Shown: positions 35,561-37,897 of the stretch, piece by piece
How the letters are laid out: every line of letters begins with the position of its first letter
How positions within the stretch are numbered: the first letter of the stretch is position 1
DNA from: an uncultured Prevotellaceae bacterium
GTDB lineage: Bacteria; Bacteroidota; Bacteroidia; Bacteroidales; Bacteroidaceae
Assembly: GCA_946624335.1 (NCBI GenBank)
Contig: CAMOSA010000002.1
Coordinates: forward strand, 1-37,897
DNA: 37,897 nucleotides
Direction of reading: 5' to 3'
Made by a program: the position numbers and the translations under genes
Notes under the pieces: generated by a model
Seen by the model: only the letters and a program-made list of their open reading frames with translations
What the model was told of the DNA's origin: nothing
Databases searched by the model: none

Positions 35561-37519
35561 TTAAAGCTGATATTTGATGGTGAACATATAGCTGCGTCCG
35601 GGCATGGGGTAGAGCTTCACGACTTCGTACTGGCGGTCGAAGAGGTTCTTCAGGTCGGCCCTGAGCTCCAGCGTGTGTCGGCTGAAGCGTAGTACGCGGT
35701 AGGCCGAGGCGGTCCATTCGAAGTAGCCGGCCAGACGTGTGCCGTCGTAGTGCTCGTTGGTGGTGTAGCGCTGGCTGGTGCCTTCGCCGTGCAGGCTCAG
35801 GTTGACCCACGGGTTCTCCCAGCTCACGGCCGCGCCACCCGATGACAGCGGGACGTAGGCCAGCTGATAGCCGTAGTAAGGCGAGGCTTCGTTGGTGCGG
35901 TTGGTAGCGCGTTGGAGGCTGTAGTTGCCCGTGGCGGTCAGGGTGTGACGGCCGTTGATGTGCCAGACCGTGCGGGCTGTGGCATCGAGGCCCCAGACAC
36001 GTGTGCGGCCCAGGTTGATACATCGCCAGATGAACATATTCACGGGCACGGCCATGATCTTGTCGCGGACAAGGTTGAGGTAGGCGTCGGCCGTCAGCTG
36101 CACCTCGAGTGCCGACGCGTTGGCGTGGCGCCATGTGAGGCCGGCGTTGATCTGGTCGGTCGTCTCAGGGCGCAGGTCGGTGCTGCCGTAGTGGAAGAAG
36201 TAGTTCTCATTGAAGGTCGGCGCGCGGAAGATGTTCTTGTAGGACAGGCGTGCGTAGATCTCACGGCGGACGGGCAGACGGTAGCTGGCTGAGAGCGAAG
36301 GCGACAGGCGGTGCATGTCGCGGGAGCCGGAGCCGACCTGTGCACCATTGAGGTACAGCGAGTGTAGCAGGCGGCCGACGACGGTGAGGCGCTCAGTGTG
36401 CCATTTGGCGCTCGCCGTCTGCAGCAGGGTGTGGCGGTAGGGGCGGCGGTCGGTGGCAAGGGTGCTGTTGAGGTTGGCGAAGGCATAGTCGGCGGCGAAG
36501 CTGACGGACCAATGTGCTGTGGGCGTGTAGAGCAAGGCGCTGGTCACGTAGTGTTCGCGCTGCCAATAATGTGCATCGCGCACTTGGCCGCTGTAAAGGG
36601 GGTCGCGGTAGTCGCTTGAGTTCCAGTTGAAGCGGGCGCTCGTCTTGAGGGCCAGGGCGCTGCTGAAGCTGCCGTGGTAGTTCAGCTGGGTGAAGGCGTT
36701 CTGCTCGCGAAGCGTCTCGCGGCTGAGGTTGGTGTAGTAGCGCACCTGTCCGGGCAGCTGGCGGTCGTTGTCGTACCAGTAGGCCTTGCCGCTCAGCCGG
36801 TGGCGCGCGTTGGCCTGCCAGATGAAGCTGCCTTCGCCATGGCCGGCGTTCATGCGGCTGTTGGCGCGGCGTTCGCGGGTGGTCAGGGTGCCGTTGTGGA
36901 GGGTGAAGGGGTATTGGTTGTCGGCGTGGGTGAAGTCGCCTTGCAGGGCGATGGCCAGATGGTCGTTCAGGTTATGGCCATAGCGCAGGTAAGGACTGAC
37001 GTAGCCGAAGGAACCTGCGCGCAGCTGGGCCGTGATGTGCGGCCGCTGGTCGGCGGACGGCGGCGCGATGGTGGCTATGGAGAGGGTGGCGGGCGAGGAG
37101 GCCTGGCGTGCCGGGACGAAGATGTCGTCGCCCTCGCCGATGGTAAGCATGAGGTGCTTGACGTCGTCCAGACTGTAGCGTGAGACGTCGATGGCCCCGC
37201 TCTGGCAATCGGAGAGCAGGAGACCGTCGTAGCTCACGCCGGTGTGCTTGGCACCGAGGCCGCGGACGGAGACGGTGGTCAGGCCGCCGGCGCCACCGTA
37301 GTCGCGCAGGGTGATGCCGGCGATGCGGCTGAGCGCATCGTTGAGGCCTGTGACGCCAAGGTTCTGGAAGTCGCGCCTGTCCAGCACTTGCATGGCCACC
37401 GACGAGCGCAACGAACGGCGCTGCAGGCTTTCGTGGACCTCCAGCGTCGGCATCTGTTGTGTCGTCAGTGTGTCGGGTAGCAAGGCGATGGCGGCCATTG
37501 CTATCGTGAGTGCTGTCAT
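35561..37519 (-). CDS. btuB: TonB-dependent outer-membrane receptor, cobalamin (BtuB)
   Basis: 652 residues from the ATG at 37519; a GTG at 37537 would add six. The signal peptide MTALTIAMAAIALLPDTLT precedes a plug domain (about 35-150; VTGLNDALSRIAGITLRDYG, VSVRGLGAKHTGVSYDGLLLSD). A 22-strand barrel follows, ending in the aromatic-type C-terminus GRSYMFTIKYQL. It imports a ligand across the outer membrane with TonB energy. The cobalamin riboswitch in its leader identifies the ligand. There is no N-terminal carboxypeptidase-like domain, so it is a classical BtuB and not a SusC type. BtuG-like protein follows after 27 bp. Confidence 0.9.
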   Translation of the reverse strand: MTALTIAMAAIALLPDTLTTQQMPTLEVHESLQRRSLRSSVAMQVLDRRDFQNLGVTGLNDALSRIAGITLRDYGGAGGLTTVSVRGLGAKHTGVSYDGLLLSDCQSGAIDVSRYSLDDVKHLMLTIGEGDDIFVPARQASSPATLSIATIAPPSADQRPHITAQLRAGSFGYVSPYLRYGHNLNDHLAIALQGDFTHADNQYPFTLHNGTLTTRERRANSRMNAGHGEGSFIWQANARHRLSGKAYWYDNDRQLPGQVRYYTNLSRETLREQNAFTQLNYHGSFSSALALKTSARFNWNSSDYRDPLYSGQVRDAHYWQREHYVTSALLYTPTAHWSVSFAADYAFANLNSTLATDRRPYRHTLLQTASAKWHTERLTVVGRLLHSLYLNGAQVGSGSRDMHRLSPSLSASYRLPVRREIYARLSYKNIFRAPTFNENYFFHYGSTDLRPETTDQINAGLTWRHANASALEVQLTADAYLNLVRDKIMAVPVNMFIWRCINLGRTRVWGLDATARTVWHINGRHTLTATGNYSLQRATNRTNEASPYYGYQLAYVPLSSGGAAVSWENPWVNLSLHGEGTSQRYTTNEHYDGTRLAGYFEWTASAYRVLRFSRHTLELRADLKNLFDRQYEVVKLYPMPGRSYMFTIKYQL

Positions 37520-37567
37520 TCTGTTGTTTGGCGTCACCCGTCCTCGAGGGTCGTGCCGGGGCTTTCA

Positions 37568-37760
37568 GGGCGGCAGGTCTTCTGACTCGTTCCCGGAACG
37601 AACGCCTTCCCAGCTCTTGGCACGTGAATGAATCAACAGATTAACCCATTACTCATCAACGGAAGCCAAAGCCAGTGGCGCGTGTGTTCGCCCGATGACG
37701 GAACTTACAGCAGCGGGACTGTGCAGGATTCGCACCTGCTTCCCTCTTAGGCGATATACC
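37568..37760 (-). promoter_or_regulatory. Cobalamin riboswitch
   Basis: Read on the minus strand, the typical elements come in order: GGGAAGCAGGTGCGAATCC and TGCACAGTCCCGC with CTGCTGTAA (37704-37745), the GCCACTG box (37673-37679) and GGGAAGGCG (37603-37611). The B12 box AGTCAGAAGACCTGCC follows (37572-37587). It ends about 50 bp before the btuB start, so adenosylcobalamin binding would reduce expression of the uptake operon. The palindromic GTTCCGGGAAC near 37590-37600 may be part of the expression platform. Confidence 0.93.
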
Positions 37761-37811
37761 TATATAATATATATAAGGTATTACCGCAACCGCTCTTGTT
37801 AAGAAATGCGA

Positions 37812-37840
37812 GAGGGGACTGCCATGGTGACAGTCCCCTC
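37812..37840 (-). terminator. Terminator of tRNA-Met
   Basis: A perfect 10-bp GC-rich stem GAGGGGACTG/CAGTCCCCTC with a 9-nt loop, 6 bp after the tRNA 3' end. The following bases are only moderately T-rich (TCGCATTTCTT). Confidence 0.65.
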
Positions 37841-37846
37841 GGTTAG

Positions 37847-37897
37847 TTGCGGAGGTCCGACTCGAACGGGCGACCTCCAGGTTATGAGCCTGGCGAG
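37847..37897 (-). tRNA. tRNA-Met (anticodon CAT), 5' part missing
   Basis: The 3' two-thirds is present: CTCG, anticodon arm CCAGG CTCATAA CCTGG (anticodon CAT), variable AGGTC, T arm GCCCG TTCGAGT CGGAC and acceptor CTCCGCA plus A. The CTCATAA loop and the ...CTCCGCAA 3' end resemble the initiator type, but the anticodon stem lacks the three G-C pairs of E. coli fMet. The second T-stem pair is C/A, a mismatch. CCA is not encoded (CTA follows). Confidence 0.85.

Overview
This is a GC-rich chromosomal stretch from a member of the Bacteroidota, most likely a Prevotella-like Bacteroidales. The evidence is the TAnnTTTG (-7) promoter boxes in front of many genes, the absence of Shine-Dalgarno sequences, the Bacteroidales gene neighbourhoods (YceD-rpmF-fabH-era-der; pdxJ divergent from nadK; thrA-'phosphoglycerate mutase'-thrC; thyA-folA) and a cobalamin-riboswitch/BtuB/beta-propeller locus. 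Most of the window is housekeeping genes. No prophage, CRISPR array or complete transposase was seen.

Layout. 1-2364 (minus): clostripain-like lipoprotein, small hypothetical, partial aminopeptidase P. 2447-8131 (plus): sensor histidine kinase, then YceD, rpmF, fabH, era, der. 8132-9115: non-coding, holding copy A of a large palindromic repeat. 9116-12361 (minus): small GG-motif peptide, ispD, DJ-1-like protein, secreted hypothetical, pdxJ. 12500-16316 (plus): tRNA-Ala(CGC), nadK, ABC exporter, BASS-type transporter. 16350-17204 (minus): secreted nuclease. 17235-22433 (minus): threonine operon. 22535-26144 (minus): recJ-recQ. 26393-30545 (minus): alaS and an RsmF-like rRNA methyltransferase. 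30657-31963 (plus): thyA-folA. 31964-33207: non-coding, with tandem repeats and a nested mobile-element-like structure carrying copy B of the palindromic repeat in opposite orientation. 33208-37760 (minus): riboswitch-btuB-btuG-like-btuF vitamin B12 uptake operon. 37847-end (minus): partial tRNA-Met.

The window is unusual in its repeats. (1) A foldback element of about 485 bp occurs twice, at about 8.4-8.8 kb and 32.5-33.0 kb. By eye the copies are identical over about 320 bp, although nothing in them looks coding. (2) Arrays of degenerate 7-bp units lie in at least nine places with different sequences but the same period and often a TGA/TCA core. They fill intergenic gaps, supply start or stop codons, and are inserted in frame in alaS, thrC and the rRNA methyltransferase. 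(3) Copy B sits in a structure with outer 17-bp and inner 20-bp inverted repeats, interrupted by a 232-bp miniature element flanked by 13-bp direct repeats. This structure ends about 20 bp after btuF, where the permease and ATPase genes of a B12 importer would often be.

All comparisons were made by eye from the sequence. Family names rest on motif recognition, not on database searches.
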